Source: Telopea speciosissima
Lineage: Eukaryota > Streptophyta > Magnoliopsida > Proteales > Proteaceae
Reading direction: 5' to 3'
Assembly: GCF_018873765.1 (NCBI RefSeq)
Contig: NC_057922.1
Span: forward strand, 13,033,563 to 13,097,562
Length of the DNA: 64,000 bases
Made by a program: the position numbers and the translations under genes. The notes under the pieces are model-generated. The model searched no databases and was not told where the DNA came from. It saw only the letters and a program-made list of their open reading frames with translations. How positions within the stretch are numbered: the first letter of the stretch is position 1; each line of letters begins with the position of its first letter. Shown here in pieces: positions 1 to 13,416 of the stretch.

Positions 1-861
1 TCTGAAATTGTGAGTGTATCAAAGATATTGAGTTTTGGTAAAAAAAAAATCTTATATTCCTTAGAACCAGAAAAAACTCAGATGTCAGATTACAATGTTT
101 CATCAGCCACAGAGTGTAATTTGACCAAACTGTCATATCTATCATCGACGACACCTTCCTATCTAAGGATTCAGCTACAATATTAATCTCCCTATAAATA
201 TATTGAAAATTACATTCAATAAAATAAGTGGCTAAATGAATAATATATCCTCAATCATAGGTTGAACACATAGATGAACATTGGTGTTTAATCCTATGAT
301 ATAAGAGCTTAGGCCTTTACAGCCCTTCTCCATCAAAAGCCTCTCAAAACTCTCTGAGATTGCTTCCAACTTATAGGTTTAGATATTGCATAACAAACCT
401 AACATATATGATCCCTAATTAGAATACCCAATCCCTCTTACTGGTTTTTCTTCTTTCTAATCGAAGGGAAAATACAACTCACATTCAATTAAATTGCTAT
501 GTGGATTTATTGCGTGGTATATGCAGCAGGTACAGAATGATTTACTTTTTTCCCACTAAACAATAGATAATAGAGGTTCTAAGAGGATTATTAGTGTAAT
601 GGAACTCTTCCGGTTGTCAATAGGGAATATTAATACTGACTACAAAAACTTCATGCAGAAATTCCAAATGAGTCCCCAGTCTTCAGGACTTATTAATCAA
701 ATAAAGACAAGATTTCCTCTTCAAAAGCTTGATTGCTTGAGGGTTCATTTCAATCAACCCTCTCTCTCTCTCTCTATCTCTAAAATTTCTTCAATTTGTT
801 CTTTGTCTTTTAGGATCTAAAACAAGGTAGTAAGAGTTACTGAGTTACAAATTTGAAGGGA

Positions 862-3162
862 TCAGAGCAACTCAACTTCAAACATGGCTTGACCTAAGTG
901 CAGTAGATTCTGCATATCCTCTGGATGCTGGTTCTGCTCTGCCACACCTCCTGTGGACTGTGACGCTTCATTGGAGCTTGAGATGAACAGATTGTTATAA
1001 GATGAAAGGCTATTCTCTCTCTGAAATAAAGCTGTAGAAGAAGAGGAATAGGATGAGTTGTTATTATTATTGAAGATGAAAGATCTTTGATGAGTAGCTG
1101 CAGCAGCAGCAGCATCAGCAACACTGTAAGAGATCTGATTCTGATTCTCTTCTCCTCCAAGAGACAAGGCAGGACCATTGGTTACTGTCTCTTTAACACT
1201 AGAAGTTGAGTCACCAGTAAAGGTTCTTTCTTTGTTGCTGTTGATGTTTCCTGTGATGGAAGAATTCTCCTTTATTACTGATCCAGAAATTGATGAACCC
1301 ATCTGTGGAAATGCTGTTGATTTGCAAAGAAGAATATTAAAAGACAATTTTCTTAATTAAGAAGGATGAGTAGAACATGCCTTTTCAGGAATTTTTTTTT
1401 TTTTTTTTTTCTAGTCAGATCCAAGAATCTTGGTGGTGTTGCACCAATGGAAGTGAAAAATCAGAGTTAAGAAAAACAAAAAAAAAAAAGGGGGCAAAAA
1501 GGAAGGACATGGAAGAAGAGAGAGAGTGAAGATCAGAATAATACCATTTTCAGCAGGTTTAGCAGTTACTGACGATGTATCTGACGAACCGATTTGGGGC
1601 TTTCTTCTACGCCGATTGTGATCTGCCAAGCGTTTTCTACAGCTTCTTTTAGCTTCATCAAACTCTGACAACACATGGAATCTGTCCACCCAAGAGAGAG
1701 AGAGAGAGTACTTAATGAAGACCCATTTGAAGCTCAAGCCCAAGTGCTTCAACCATAAAAATTTTCCAGAAATTTCGAGCAAAGGAAATCAATTTTATGA
1801 AACTATAAGTTCCAAGTTCTAAATCCTAGTGCAGAATTTGAAAAAAAAAAAAAAAAATAGAGGGAGAGAAAGAGAGAGAATCTGTAATTTTGTGTGTTTC
1901 TGCAAGTGGCTAAATCATAAAGATCATCTTCTAATTATAACTAAAATCTTAGCAAAATAAAAGAAAGCTTCCGTTTTAAGCTGTAAGTAGATCAATTTTA
2001 TGTCTAAAAAATGCAATATTCTCAACCATGTAGTAAAATGCTGAACAAAATTTATGGGACTAAAGAGAAAAAAAAGAAAGAAAGAAAGAGAATAGAGGAA
2101 AGCCACAACCAATTTCCATTCTGAACCCTTTCACTGTCAAATCCCAACAGATCAGAGAATCAAATAAAGGGAAAAAAGCTAGGGTTTTTGTAATTTTAGG
2201 TGTTCAGATTTCTCTTTCTAGTTCTCTATAGCTATCACCAAAAACTAGATATCATCCATTTCTGTGTAAAGATTGTTAGAAGAATCATTCACTGTACAAA
2301 AAAACTTGTTCTGCTTCAATTCACATTTTCTATACAAGGATTAAAAACTTTAAAAAAACCAAATTTCAAAGTAAATTAGAAGAATCATCAGTAAACTCAA
2401 CAAGTACAGTAATGGGTAGCAGAGAATATCTCAATCTACAGAACCAATATGAATTAATTGACCAAAATCAAGAAAGCCCAGAAGATATCTCAATCTACAG
2501 AACCAATTTGAACTTTTTACCCTTGAGAGAGAGAGAGAGAGAGGGTACCGGCTGCATTGCTGGCAGAAACGCTGCTCAAGGCCACCAGCAACAACCTTGA
2601 TGGCCTTGGAGTGAAATTCACAGACTTTATGCCTTCTATGATAGTGTTTAGCATTTGAAAGATCACTTCTACAACCTTCAGCTTGGCATCTAGGGACTTG
2701 ATGAGTCTGATAAAACCCTCTTGGTCTTCGAAAAAGCCGATCAATCACTGCTGTATCTCTTGAAGAGAAGTAAGTCCGGTGGCCAAGGTTTAACCCAATT
2801 CTCCCACCAGAAACATAGTTGCTGCTTCCCCCATCAATACCAAAGTTATCTTCTTCTCTTTTCAATAAATCAGTGGATGAGTAATGGGCAAATTGAGAGT
2901 AAGGTATGAGATTTGTAACAAAAGGTGAAGCAGAAGGAGAAGAATATGAAGTTAAGGTATTGCAATTTCGATCAAAGATGTCGGTTGTTGGGTTGATGCA
3001 AGGGTTACCATGGTTTCTGTTGTTGTTGTTTTGATTGGTCTCCCAATCCCAAAACTGCTTTTGAGTGTTACTTTCATGCCCTACAAAGGAAACCATGGAA
3101 GGGTTGCTACTGTTCCAGTTCTCACAGACAAAGCTCTCAGCACCACTAGAGTGAATGTTCAT
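862..3162 (-). CDS. SPL8: SPL8-like SBP-box transcription factor, three exons, complete
   Basis: Exons run 3162-2549, 1681-1545 and 1313-862 and join in phase to 400 codons plus stop. The SBP domain spans about residues 157-232 and is split by intron 1 after CQQCSR, the usual SBP position. Zinc ligands are visible: C159, C164, C181, H184 for the first site and C200, C203, H207, C219 for the second. The basic stretch from KRSCRKR to RRRRK (216-232) is the nuclear signal. Flanks are Ser/Asn-rich, with a short poly-Ala run in exon 3. The domain sequence ([20 protein letters not shown]) is closest in memory to Arabidopsis SPL8, a nuclear DNA-binding factor of GTAC motifs acting in reproductive and trichome development. 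I saw no miR156-like site in the exons, which fits SPL8. The start is the first in-frame ATG; the open frame continues upstream only through non-ATG codons. The SPL8 subtype is inference from the SBP sequence. Confidence 0.9.
1682..2548 (-). other. SPL8-like intron 1 with CT runs near both splice sites
   Basis: The donor follows CQQCS plus two bases of the Arg codon, and the acceptor precedes the bases that restore Arg-Phe-His. On the coding strand a CT dinucleotide run begins a few bases inside the donor, and another ends about a dozen bases before the acceptor. The rest is AT-rich, with no coding signal. Confidence 0.8.
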
Positions 3163-3660
3163 CTTCTCTCCATTCAAAGCACTGAAACTCCAAACCCTAC
3201 CCAGTACCCAACAACAAAACTACACACACATACAGAGAGAGAGAGAAAGGGAAGTTGGTTTTTAATCTTTATGTGAGCTACCCTTTTGTTCTTCTTGAGT
3301 GCAATAATAATGTGAAAATCAATTAAAACACAAACAGAATCATTACCAAAGAATAAAGGAGACTGAGGCAATTTTTTTCTTTCCTCCCAACCCCCTTCCC
3401 CTCCTCTCCCTCTCTTCTCCTCCCTCAATTCTCAATTCTGTGTGTGTCTCAGGCTCCCCTTATGAGGTGGGTTGTGTGAAATGAAATTCTCAAATCCTAC
3501 AGAATGACTGAGACAGATACTGAAAAGGGTGGACGGTGAAATTAATGCAGAGCCGGAATTTCTATTTCCGGGAAGAAATGCTTTGCTGTCTTCGTGGAAA
3601 GCAGCTCCAAGCACATCTTTCTGACCTTGTGAAGAGGAGTCACCTTGGAACAAAATAAGT
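3163..3660 (-). promoter_or_regulatory. 5' leader and proximal upstream region of the SPL8-like gene
   Basis: The bases just upstream of the ATG hold GA/CT and CA dinucleotide runs (about 3220-3250) and pyrimidine-rich tracts (coding-strand sense), typical of plant 5' leaders. I could not place the transcription start or a convincing TATA box. Confidence 0.35.
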
Positions 3661-5673
3661 GTAGTAGGGGAAGTAGGGAAGCATGAGGTAGGTGTTCATA
3701 GGGTTTCTCTGTTGAGCAAAGTAGATGAGTCTAGGCTTTATTAAGAGAGGATCTTTTTCCCTCTTTGTTTAGGCTTTATTAAGAGAGGGGTCAATTTCCC
3801 TGGAGTCCTGGACTGAGTCCTTCACGTGGGTGAATGGATTTCCTATCTTCTTATTATTCTTTGAATCACACTCTTATAGGGCGTATTGAAAACACAAACA
3901 GAACCCAAAAAAACCTAAAAAAAAAAAACTCTGGGATGGATATGAACTACTTAGTAGAATAAGGGGCCGACATATTTGACTATTGATTTCTTTCACCGTA
4001 GATGAAGAAAAATATTTTACCAATGACTTATACTTTTTTTGATTAATATTGGATCGAGTTTGGATCTTTGTCACCTCCTGCTACTGTAGTACTGCATCTT
4101 GTCGTGGTGTAGAGTGTAGAGGCCATGTGGCATAGTGGGCTTCACATGATGCATATGATCTCTGTAGTCATCGCACGATGAATTACTGCACCATGCAATA
4201 ACAGAAGAGGATAAAAATTCATCGAGTTTTTCTTCACCCACTATTCACATTCACCACGGGATGGAGAGAGGGTGGGAAATGGTATCAGAAGGGTATTTTG
4301 AAACATACTAAAACCCTAGGATGTTGGGTGAACAGTCCTTTATGGATGGAGGGAAACTTATTCCATTAATATTTATTGGGTATGGTTTTCGTGTACATAG
4401 ACGTATAAAGACGACGCACAATGATTCTTAAAATAGGGGGAAGGGGTTTTCAACCACCATTATTCCTATTCAAGGATATCATGTGTGACATTACACCATG
4501 CACAGCCATGCACGAAACCTTTTGCTATATTTGTTATACAACTAAGTTTTCCTTCATCCAATAGTGAAGGTAATTTCAATTATTCATAAATAAGGGATAG
4601 AGATTTACATAAAATGATGATTATACGGTTCTTTTGCAGCCCGGTGAAGGAAAACTTTTTACTTTATTATATGTAGGAAGAGGGTTGGACATGCCTCCAG
4701 TTTTTGATAAGTTAACAGCATGTGGACTGAGAAAGGGAAAGAGAGAAGGTAAATGGGGGGGTCTTTTCCAAAAGGGGAAGAGAAAGGAAGACACATATGG
4801 GGTACCCAATTGGGTGCCATCCTTTTCCCATTTATTGTTGTTTATCAATCTTTTATTTTTGGCAAAATGTGATCTGTGCCGGGGGGGTACCGGTTGCATA
4901 TAGACACATGTGTTGGGCAAAATGATCGATCTGTTCTCTTGAATGGTGAGAATATCATCTTTATGTGTTTGGGCATAGCCTAAATAGTGGCACAGAGAAC
5001 ATCAACCCCTATTGTTTATGAGAAAATAGTTTTATAATCAAGTCCCATATGTCTATCTTTCTCCTTCTCAAAATAAGAGATTGAAATATCTTTTCAAACG
5101 GGGAAGAGAGAGACCATGGGAGTCCTGGCATACGCTACACTCTCGGACTGACTGAGAACTTTCTCTTGTTTTTTTCTACTCTAATTCCTTGTTTCACGGG
5201 TCATATAATTTTATCTCTGAAACAGTGGATGATAAGGGGGAGAAAGAGAGATGTGGTTTATTGCAAGGGAAGCACCTCTACGTCACTTCAAAGTACTAAT
5301 AATAAACAGAATAGAGTGGTGAGGTGCAGGGTCTAATGGGAAGGGTGGGGCTCACCTCCCACCAGGCCACAACCACTCGCATTGTTCTCAATACTTTCTA
5401 AGTGTAGGGGAAAAGCACCCAATGCTTTCAGTTGTCAGGACCTCGGGACTCAGGACTCAGTCAGGACTCGCGGCTGACGTTTTCTTTCTTCTTACTGATA
5501 GTCCAACTCATCACCTTTGCTTTTGCTGTGTCAGTATCTGTGGAAAAGGGCAATGCCTCTCTGAGTGTGACCGTGTGAGTGCTAGCGAGAGAGAGGGTGA
5601 CTGCCCAGTTTTTTTTTTGGTAACTTATTATTTGAAAGAGATGGAGATCATCAAATCTCAAATAGGGGATAAC
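3661..5673. other. intergenic, no gene seen
   Basis: AT-rich sequence with short poly-A and poly-T tracts. Open frames near 4620-4920 on both strands lack recognisable domains and look like chance frames. Confidence 0.5.
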
Positions 5674-5945
5674 CATGGTTTTAGTGCACGGTATCGAAAC
5701 GGGTATTGATAACACATAAAATTAATATAATATCGATATGGTATCGGTCTAGATCAGCTGTATCAGACAAGCATATTCTTGAATTTCCTTAAAAAATGAG
5801 TTTTCTGATCATTTTACTCTGTGTCCTTACCGTGCTATTGATATAGTATCAGTATAGTATCAATATCAATATCAGTATCAGTGACTAACAAAACCGATAT
5901 GTATCACTTGATACGGGCAATACGATATCGATACCTAGAACCATG
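5674..5945. mobile_element. hAT-type MITE with perfect 8-bp target duplication
   Basis: The element starts CATGGTTTTAG and ends CTAGAACCATG, so its termini are inverted repeats extending into a ggtatcg segment. The 8-bp sequence gggataac is directly repeated at 5666-5673 and 5946-5953. An 8-bp target duplication with short inverted termini fits the hAT superfamily. There is no coding capacity in its 272 bp. A diverged copy lies at 17058-17301. Confidence 0.8.
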
Positions 5946-8900
5946 GGGATAACATTAGGTTAAATTTACTTCCCTTACCACTAGGGTTTTCCAATCCAGA
6001 TCATAGGTTTATCCCTATTTTCTTTAAAATAATCAAAATACATTTACATTTTTACCTTTTGTTTTTTTTTTTTTATCAATCTACCGATATGGGATCGGTC
6101 AAGAATAGATATCAGTCTCCACCAATATCGATACAAATCGACTTGACTATGGTGAGACAAGTAATGAATATAAAATGAAGGTTATTTTTCTTCATCCACG
6201 GCTTGGCTGTAAATTGATTGGTTCAATGGTTCAGTTTTTAATGATTATGCTCTTATAGGGTTAAGATCAGAACCGAACCAATAACTAATCGGTTCCGAAC
6301 CTGAGATCTAACAAGGTTAACTAATGGATAAATTTCTAATAATGTCTAAAATTCCTATTTTAAAACATTTGCTTTTTTATTAAGATAATACAACGTATAT
6401 GGTTCTCTGACAATATACAAATCACTTACTGCCCAAGGAAACCTAGGAGACCAAACATTGTTGTGCATCTAATATGAGATGAGCATGAATTCATGAAATT
6501 GACCTAAAAATTCTTGCTACAATCAATGAACTAAACTTTCTGACTGGAACTTCACATCCATAGAGGACGGTTCATTCACCCATCATCTTAGGGTTCATAA
6601 ATTCTTCCTAGGGTTTTAGTATTTTTCAAAATACCCTCTTGATACTCTTTCCTACCCTCTTCCGTCCTGCGATGAATGAGATCCCATTCACATGGGTGAA
6701 GGGAAACTCGATCCTTAATTTTTTATGAAGAATTTTTTAATAATTCATTGATAGTACAATGATGGAGCACAATTCAAAGCCACACTATATATTTTTCTCT
6801 CATGCATATCCAAACATATAATGCAACCAACCCTCACACATCAAAGCTTCAGAACTATCGGATAAAACCTTCAAATCTTAGGACCTTCAGCTCTTAGACA
6901 GAACCTTCAAATCTCAGGGCCTTTAGCTCTCAAATAGTTCTTCAATTAAGTCACCCAAGCGATCTTCATTAAAGCCTAGCAGCAATTCAACACCAAATCT
7001 TCATATCAACACCTTAAGCTCTCAAGAGCAGAATTTTAATCTTTCTTTATATTTTTTGATGCTAGGGAAAAAAAAACAAAAAGAGTTGTCATCGCAAGCA
7101 CAAGACTTCTCTTTCAAGTTCCCCCTTCACCTCTTCCTCTACAAACCTTGAATTATACATGATTATGATTAGGGATGCATTACGTGGAATCCACTCCTCC
7201 TATGGGTCTCACAGTGGATTTTATATACTGGCCCTAGAGGGCTTTGGACGATACTTGTACATGGACGGACATGATCCATGCTTAGGAGAGAGACAGACAC
7301 GGAGAAGCTAGTGTACGCTATGCAATGTGGCAGCATTCTTTTTACCTTCATAATTTTACAAACTTGGGGTAAATTTAGAGGCACTTCTTTATGCATTTGG
7401 GCAAATTTTCTTGCAATTTAATTTAATGAAATGATGAGAATCCACCCATGTACAAGCACGTGGCAAGTCGTGAAGCATTAGTTATCATTAATGCCTTAAA
7501 ACTACCAATGATTAATAGTCTATTATTGGTCTAATGGAAAATTCTAAGCAATATTAGTGTGGGGCTTAGGGGGCTTAAGTAGTAGGGATTTTCTTCTAAC
7601 GTCCAAATAATGGTAGCATAAGAAAGGAGAAAAGTTTTTTGTGGGGGATACAGGGGGCAGGGGGCAGGGACCAGGGGGCACGCCCACCTCCCTGGTCCCT
7701 GCCCCCATGAAAAGCGAAAATCCCACCGCGAGCTATTAGTGCACGCATTCTTATTGGCTATCATGTGCACGTGACCCCTGCGCTCTCTCACAAACAGTGC
7801 TCTCCCTATAAAAAAATAAAAAATTTATTCCAAAAAAAATTTGAAACATATGGCACATAAGATTATAATCAAATTGGATTTTCTAATTAAAGAGTCAATA
7901 TACTTTGACCCACAAATTAAGAAAGGACAATGACTGGTCAAAAAAGTTTGGACATCAATCATATCATTCACGACAGTGATCACTTCAATTTTATCTATTA
8001 TGCCTCACAAGAGAGTTGTTGCTTTCTAGGCATGGTTTGAATGGTTCGACCAATTGAACCAGTTTGTTTAGTCAATTTACTTGTCCTTGCGGCCGTGTGG
8101 TGAGTCGTTTTATAATCTATTTAATTAGATCTTTCTATTTATTATTTTCACAATTAAATTTTCTAATAGAGTTCCATTTTTGCCATATGTAAGGTTGATG
8201 TATTAAATCCAACCATTCAGTGTATATCAGGATTCTTTGAATCATCAATAACACAATTTATCATTATTAGCATAATTCATTAAAATTGATTTGTTGATTG
8301 CACCACATGAGTAATTCAATGTTTTTCTATTGATATTTAACATGCAGAGATGTGAACAGAGTATCTACAAACTTGAGCACATGGGAATTAGAAGTCCCAA
8401 AAGAAGTTCACTTATAAATTATTTTTTTGGGGCTGTGAATGAAAAATATATTAAGAGAAAAAGCAAAGGACAATACAAAAGCCAAACTAACTAAACAATG
8501 AAAAAATCTCTAACAAAACAACTAACAAAAGGATGATACATAAAAATTCATGAATTAGAGGGGGAGGGGGAGGGGGAGCAAAGCATCAAACAAATACCGG
8601 AAGGATGATACATCAAAAGAGGGTAAGGGAGAAAACAAATATTCAAAGGATCATACTTCAAGAAACCATGGAAAAATAAGAGGAATGTCCAAACGGATGC
8701 TTATTTCTTAAAGGGTCGTGGTGCATCGTACAATCTTCCCAATACGAGCACAAGCCGATGCATCCTCATAGAGATGGAATATATCCATCTAATGTCATGT
8801 TTTTTGAATCGGTCTAGGATGCAGGATTAGGGTTCATGTTTTTAAGGACATAGGCTCCATTTGGTTGCAAGGAAAGTAAAGATTTCAAATAAAAAAAATT

Positions 8901-9711
8901 AAAAAAGAAAAAAAGAAAAAGAAATAAACATTTGTAATTATTACGCCAAATGATTATACTATTAATTCCAAATCCTTCTATATTTGATTATTAAATTTAA
9001 CTTTAATTTACATCTAAATTCCTTAGATTTGAAAAATTAAATAAAAAATATATCTAATAATATCATTCTTAAATATGGTAAGAAATTTAAGTAATTTATA
9101 CAATCAAGTTGAGTAATGATTACAAAAGTTTTCTTTTCAAGTTTGATAATTTTTTGCTTCCTTTCCTTTTAATTTTCCTTTCAACCAAACGGGACCTTAG
9201 GGTTTCATGTTTTTTGAGGACTTGTTTTTCATGTGATGGTTGATTTTGCTCCCTTGATTTTGAAACTAAACACTAACTCTTGTTTTACAAATCCGACATT
9301 AACATGTGAGAAAAGACAATTTGTGATGGTTATTGAGCATTTTGGATAGTCCTTGCTTCAAATGATTTTGTGCGTTTTCATGTCTTTTGAATGCTTTTTT
9401 CTTAGGAAGAAGTTACTGTGGAACATGGGATGGTGAAGGGATGGAACATTTTACTTTACTTTCAAAGAGAATATGAAAACACAACCTCTATCACTACATT
9501 TTATTGTCACATAATAGAATGAAACTGCTTGTCCCATCGTCTGGTAACTTTCTTCTTCTTTTCTTCACTTTCCTTGTTTTTCATTCTTTTGTAACAAGTT
9601 TTTTTTTTTATCCCATATTTTCTCTAAATCGCATAAAATCTAGGGTTTTCTTTTCCATCACTTTGTCTAGTGAAGTAAAACATTTCATCATTCGCTATAT
9701 AGTACGGAATA
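5946..9711. other. intergenic, AT-rich, no gene seen
   Basis: Contains diverged accg-rich repeat remnants (about 6210-6320), a G-rich hairpin (7660-7706), and an AGGGGG-type short tandem run near 8560-8578. No conserved coding frame was found. Confidence 0.5.
7660..7706. repeat. perfect 17-bp inverted repeat, G-rich hairpin
   Basis: The arm gggggcagggaccaggg (7660-7676) is followed after 13 bases by its exact reverse complement (7690-7706). This is probably the core of a small foldback element. Its outer ends could not be defined. Confidence 0.6.
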
Positions 9712-9873
9712 TTATCTCCTCCAATTTCTTGCCTGGTCTAGTTCCCCAGTGCCTCTAACAAGGGGGGTGAACTCCACTCGGGCAGAGTGTTCAAACAGGG
9801 GTAGGGTGGTCATTGTGCCCCCCTTATTAGAGGCACTTGGGAATTGGGCCGGACAGGGATCTAGAGGGGATAA
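9712..9873. mobile_element. small MITE, copy 1 of a two-copy family
   Basis: It starts TTATCTCCTCCA and ends GAGGGGATAA, so the termini are inverted repeats. Inside, a second inverted pair (agtgcctctaacaag against its complement near 9824-9838) makes a strong foldback. The copy at 62972-63123 shares both ends and the interior word ggtggtcatt. No target duplication is clear. Confidence 0.65.
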
Positions 9874-12800
9874 AGATCCCACATGCATCAGTGCATCTCA
9901 TGGCTTAGTTTATCTGATAGAAGATTAGACAAGCATCAATGCATCTCATTAGTACAATTTCAACTTAAAATGAGTAGAGGAAGTGGATAAAATTACAAAA
10001 GATGGCATGTTGGTAATTTTACTAAAACTTTAAATCAAAATTTGAACAACTTCCGTTGCTTACTTTGGACTAAAAATTCAGCCATTGAAATATATATGAG
10101 ATCCTCCTCTATTATATGGACTAATCCATGTACTGTCAAGTGGTAAATAGTAAAGTGTTATACTTCATTAGGTATAGTAATGCAAAAAAGGACCCAATTT
10201 AATAAAACTAAATGACACCAAATTGAAACAATGTCCATCCTTGAAAAATGTGGTGTTACACCAAGAATATTCCTCAGCTTTCAAACGGTTAGAAATGTAT
10301 CCTTCTTTTGGTAACTAAATTCAATTCTCTTATTTTATTTTTTTTTACTAATGACATTACCTTTTCTTTGCCTACTTTCTTGCTTGGTACCTGTGTTAAT
10401 AAATTAATACCTAAACTCTCTCTCTCTTTTAAAAATAAATATACTCTCCCCTTGGGATAATTAGTTATAGAACAATTTTTCCTGACTTTTAGAATATTAC
10501 CAAGTATCATTTTTACCTCTAAATGACTTTTTCTTTAGCAAATGCTATTTGCTACTAAGTGGACAAACATACCCCTTTCATAGGAGATTATGCCAAAGTG
10601 GATGATGATCTGACCACAAAATAACAATTAACATAGGGGATTGTTGTTAGAGTAGGGGTTGTAGAAAACAAGAACCTAAAACGATGCAAGAAACGAATGA
10701 ACATCGTAAACAACAATCACACAACGCAAAGATTTACATGGTTCTACAAGATTGCTTACGTCCATGGTGAGATGAGATATGCTTCTTTACTATCAATGCA
10801 AAATAGGATTACAATTGCTCGTTTTCACACCTGTCTCAGATCTATTATAGAGAAAAAACCATCACTAGAAATATATAATAAAACCATATGCAAATAGTTT
10901 ACCGAAATATATAGCCTTAAAAATATATATTAAAATTTAATCATTTCTGAAAAGTCTCATCAATATGTTTTAATTGATGATGGATTCATGAGAGAGTTAG
11001 AGGTTCATTGTTTACCCAAAAAAAAAAGAAGAGTTATAGACTCATTAGCAAAATTAGAAATTTCATGTATAACTACAAAAATAAGGGAGTACATGTCTCA
11101 TTACCAAAAAAATTAGAGGGTAAGTTCCTTTTAAAAATATCTTAACAATAGTTGTTGCATTCCCCTTTTATTTAATTTTTGGTTTTCAAAATATTTGATG
11201 ATTTTGAAGCATTAAAACCAATGTTTTCATAAACTGGCCTATTATTGTCAATTTGACCATGTTTTATCTCAAAGATGAATTCTAAAAGTCATATGCCCCT
11301 AGTTTGTATCTTTTCATGCCCTTGGTTTTTAATCCTCTTGTGGATTGATATCAAGTTATACTCATCTTTCCAGTTCTGTTCCCAATGGAGTAATAAAACT
11401 TTCAAAAAAGGTGAAAATTTTATAGAGGAAAAGAGTTTACAACTTAATGCCATTGTAGCAATGTGTTGGTTAAATAGAGTACACTATTAGGGATTCATTC
11501 ACTTTGTGGGTGAAGAATTTATAGAGGTGCTCAACTAGTACCATAAAAGGATAAATGATTTGAAATGAACATTGTATATGTTGTCTCAATAAAGGTCTTG
11601 AAATTTAATCTCTAACAATACTATTATTAGCATATTAAATTTTGACACATTTCAAAAAGGTGAAGATATTGACTTATATTAATGATGATAATGATAATTT
11701 TTGGGACTTCTAATCTTGTTTCTTTAATTTCTATAAGTGATGATATTCCCACAAGATCAAGCATAAAGGTTATCAAGCATCAAACAAGATTTGGAGATTA
11801 AATCAACCAAGTTGAAAGAAGCTTGGAAACAACAATAAAGAGTTTCAACAAATCATAAATATATCAAATATTGAATAATTGAAAGACTTAGAAGCGTGTT
11901 AAGCCAAGCTTCACAAGACATAGGATTTAGTTTCATGTTTGTATAATGGAGAAAAGTTCTCTATAGGGGAAGTGTACCGCTCACGTCCAGACAGAGAGGG
12001 GGTGAAATGATTCATCCCCCAATGTATCCACATATAACCATATAGGATTCAACATTTGATCAATAGGATCCCAATAAGAGGCAAGCCATAATGAGAAAAA
12101 ACTGCCAAATAATATGAACTCTTTTGAATTTGGTATCTTATTGTTTTTCTTGATTTTGTAAAAAATAAATTCTCTTAGTTCTATAGTAGCTGATGAACAA
12201 TGGGATTTTAGTTCCAATGAATACCATAACTAATGCAAGGAAATTTTGTTGGAATGTGATGGCATTGGTTATAAATGCATTTAGTACACCTATATAGATG
12301 CCCTTGTTTTTTGGGTGGGGGGGTGTTGGGGGAGAGGGGTTTAAGGACATACAGTCATTTTAAATAATGGTGATGCATTCTATTGAAATAATTCATTTGA
12401 ATCATAATAAGTGCAAAATTATTCAAAAAAAATCTGCACATTATTTTTTACAATATTATATGTATTGACGACTTTGATGATAAATTATGAAACTTAAATA
12501 ATAATAATAATACCCAAATGGTTGTAGCTTTCAAGTTGTGTTTAATAGAAGAGAAAGAAAATATGTATTTCACAGAAGTGGTAAAGAAAACCCAAAATAA
12601 TGTGGAAAAAAAAAAAAAGCAAATTTTTTTTTTTTTTTTTTTAACAAATAGATTTCATTATTGGACTAGTTATGGTGGTATAAAACCACCAATAATGGCT
12701 AAAGGCCAACCTGAATCCAACCTGTTTTAGTAAATAGGTTGGTATAGAAGTACCAACTAGTACTAGGAGCTAGTAGTTCCGGTTCATCTACCAAGTCAGC

Positions 12801-13049
12801 TAATTGAGCCAGATTTGATACCATACCCTACCGAACCTAGAATTCTTTTTATGTTCCATTTGGTTTGAAGTGGATGCAAAATTGGTGGCTCACTTATTTA
12901 TAACACAGGAAAGGATTATGTGAAAATTGTGAATTTTGGGTGTCTATGACATATTTCAGACTAATTCAATCATATATCTGCTCTTGGACTATGTGTCATA
13001 TTTCAATCTAATTCAATTATATATCCTTTTATGTACATCCATGAAGGTG
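9874..13049. other. intergenic, AT-rich, no gene seen
   Basis: About 10680-10850 resembles a common plant repeat boundary containing agatttacatggttct. About 12618-12760 has a long T tract followed by sequence that, read on the minus strand, looks like the 3' end and A-tail of a degraded LINE. Neither could be delimited. Confidence 0.4.
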
Positions 13050-13200
13050 GACATCGGTGCAATAGTAAGATTGCTCCATTATAATGTGGTGATCGCAGGT
13101 TCAAGTCAGAAAATAGTCTACCCACGAAGCGGGAGTAAGCTTGCATACAATATAATCTTCCTTAGACCCCGCAGTGGCAAGAGCTTCATGCATTGATTGG
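13050..13200 (+). mobile_element. tRNA-derived SINE, Au-like
   Basis: An A-box-like stretch (gtgcaatagtaagattgctcc region) is followed by the B-box-like ggttcaagtc near 13098, then the conserved body with gggagtaagcttgcatacaa and ccccgcagtggcaagagctt. This order matches plant Au-type SINEs. Sequence decay is moderate. Confidence 0.65.
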
Positions 13201-13301
13201 ATAAAGATGCTTCATGCATTGGATACATCTTTATCCAATCATGTACATCCATGCATTCTCTTAGTAATCCACACTTTCGGTAGTCTTAACTCTCCATGAA
13301 T

Positions 13302-13416
13302 CGGTGGTAAGCCTGCGTACAATATAACCTTACCCAAACCCCGAAGTGGCAGGAGCTTCGTGTATTAAGTACGCCCATATCCAATCATATACATCCATGC
13401 ATTCTCTTAATAATCC
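13302..13416 (+). mobile_element. second, 5'-truncated SINE copy with shared 3' flank
   Basis: The words ggtggtaagcctgcgtacaa and ccccgaagtggcaggagctt repeat the body of the SINE at 13050-13200. The following segment, with acatccatgcattctctta, repeats 13240-13262. So a SINE 3' part plus its flank is present twice in tandem. Confidence 0.6.

Noticed and set aside
862-1681. miR156 target site in the SBP gene
   Set aside because: No site resembling the miR156 complement was found in exons 2-3, in line with the SPL8 group.
3163-3177. Longer SPL8-like N-terminus starting five codons earlier
   Set aside because: The upstream codon is TTG, not ATG. The first in-frame ATG is at 3162.
4621-4920. Overlapping open frames on both strands
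   Set aside because: No domain and no splice context; composition is that of the surrounding intergenic DNA.
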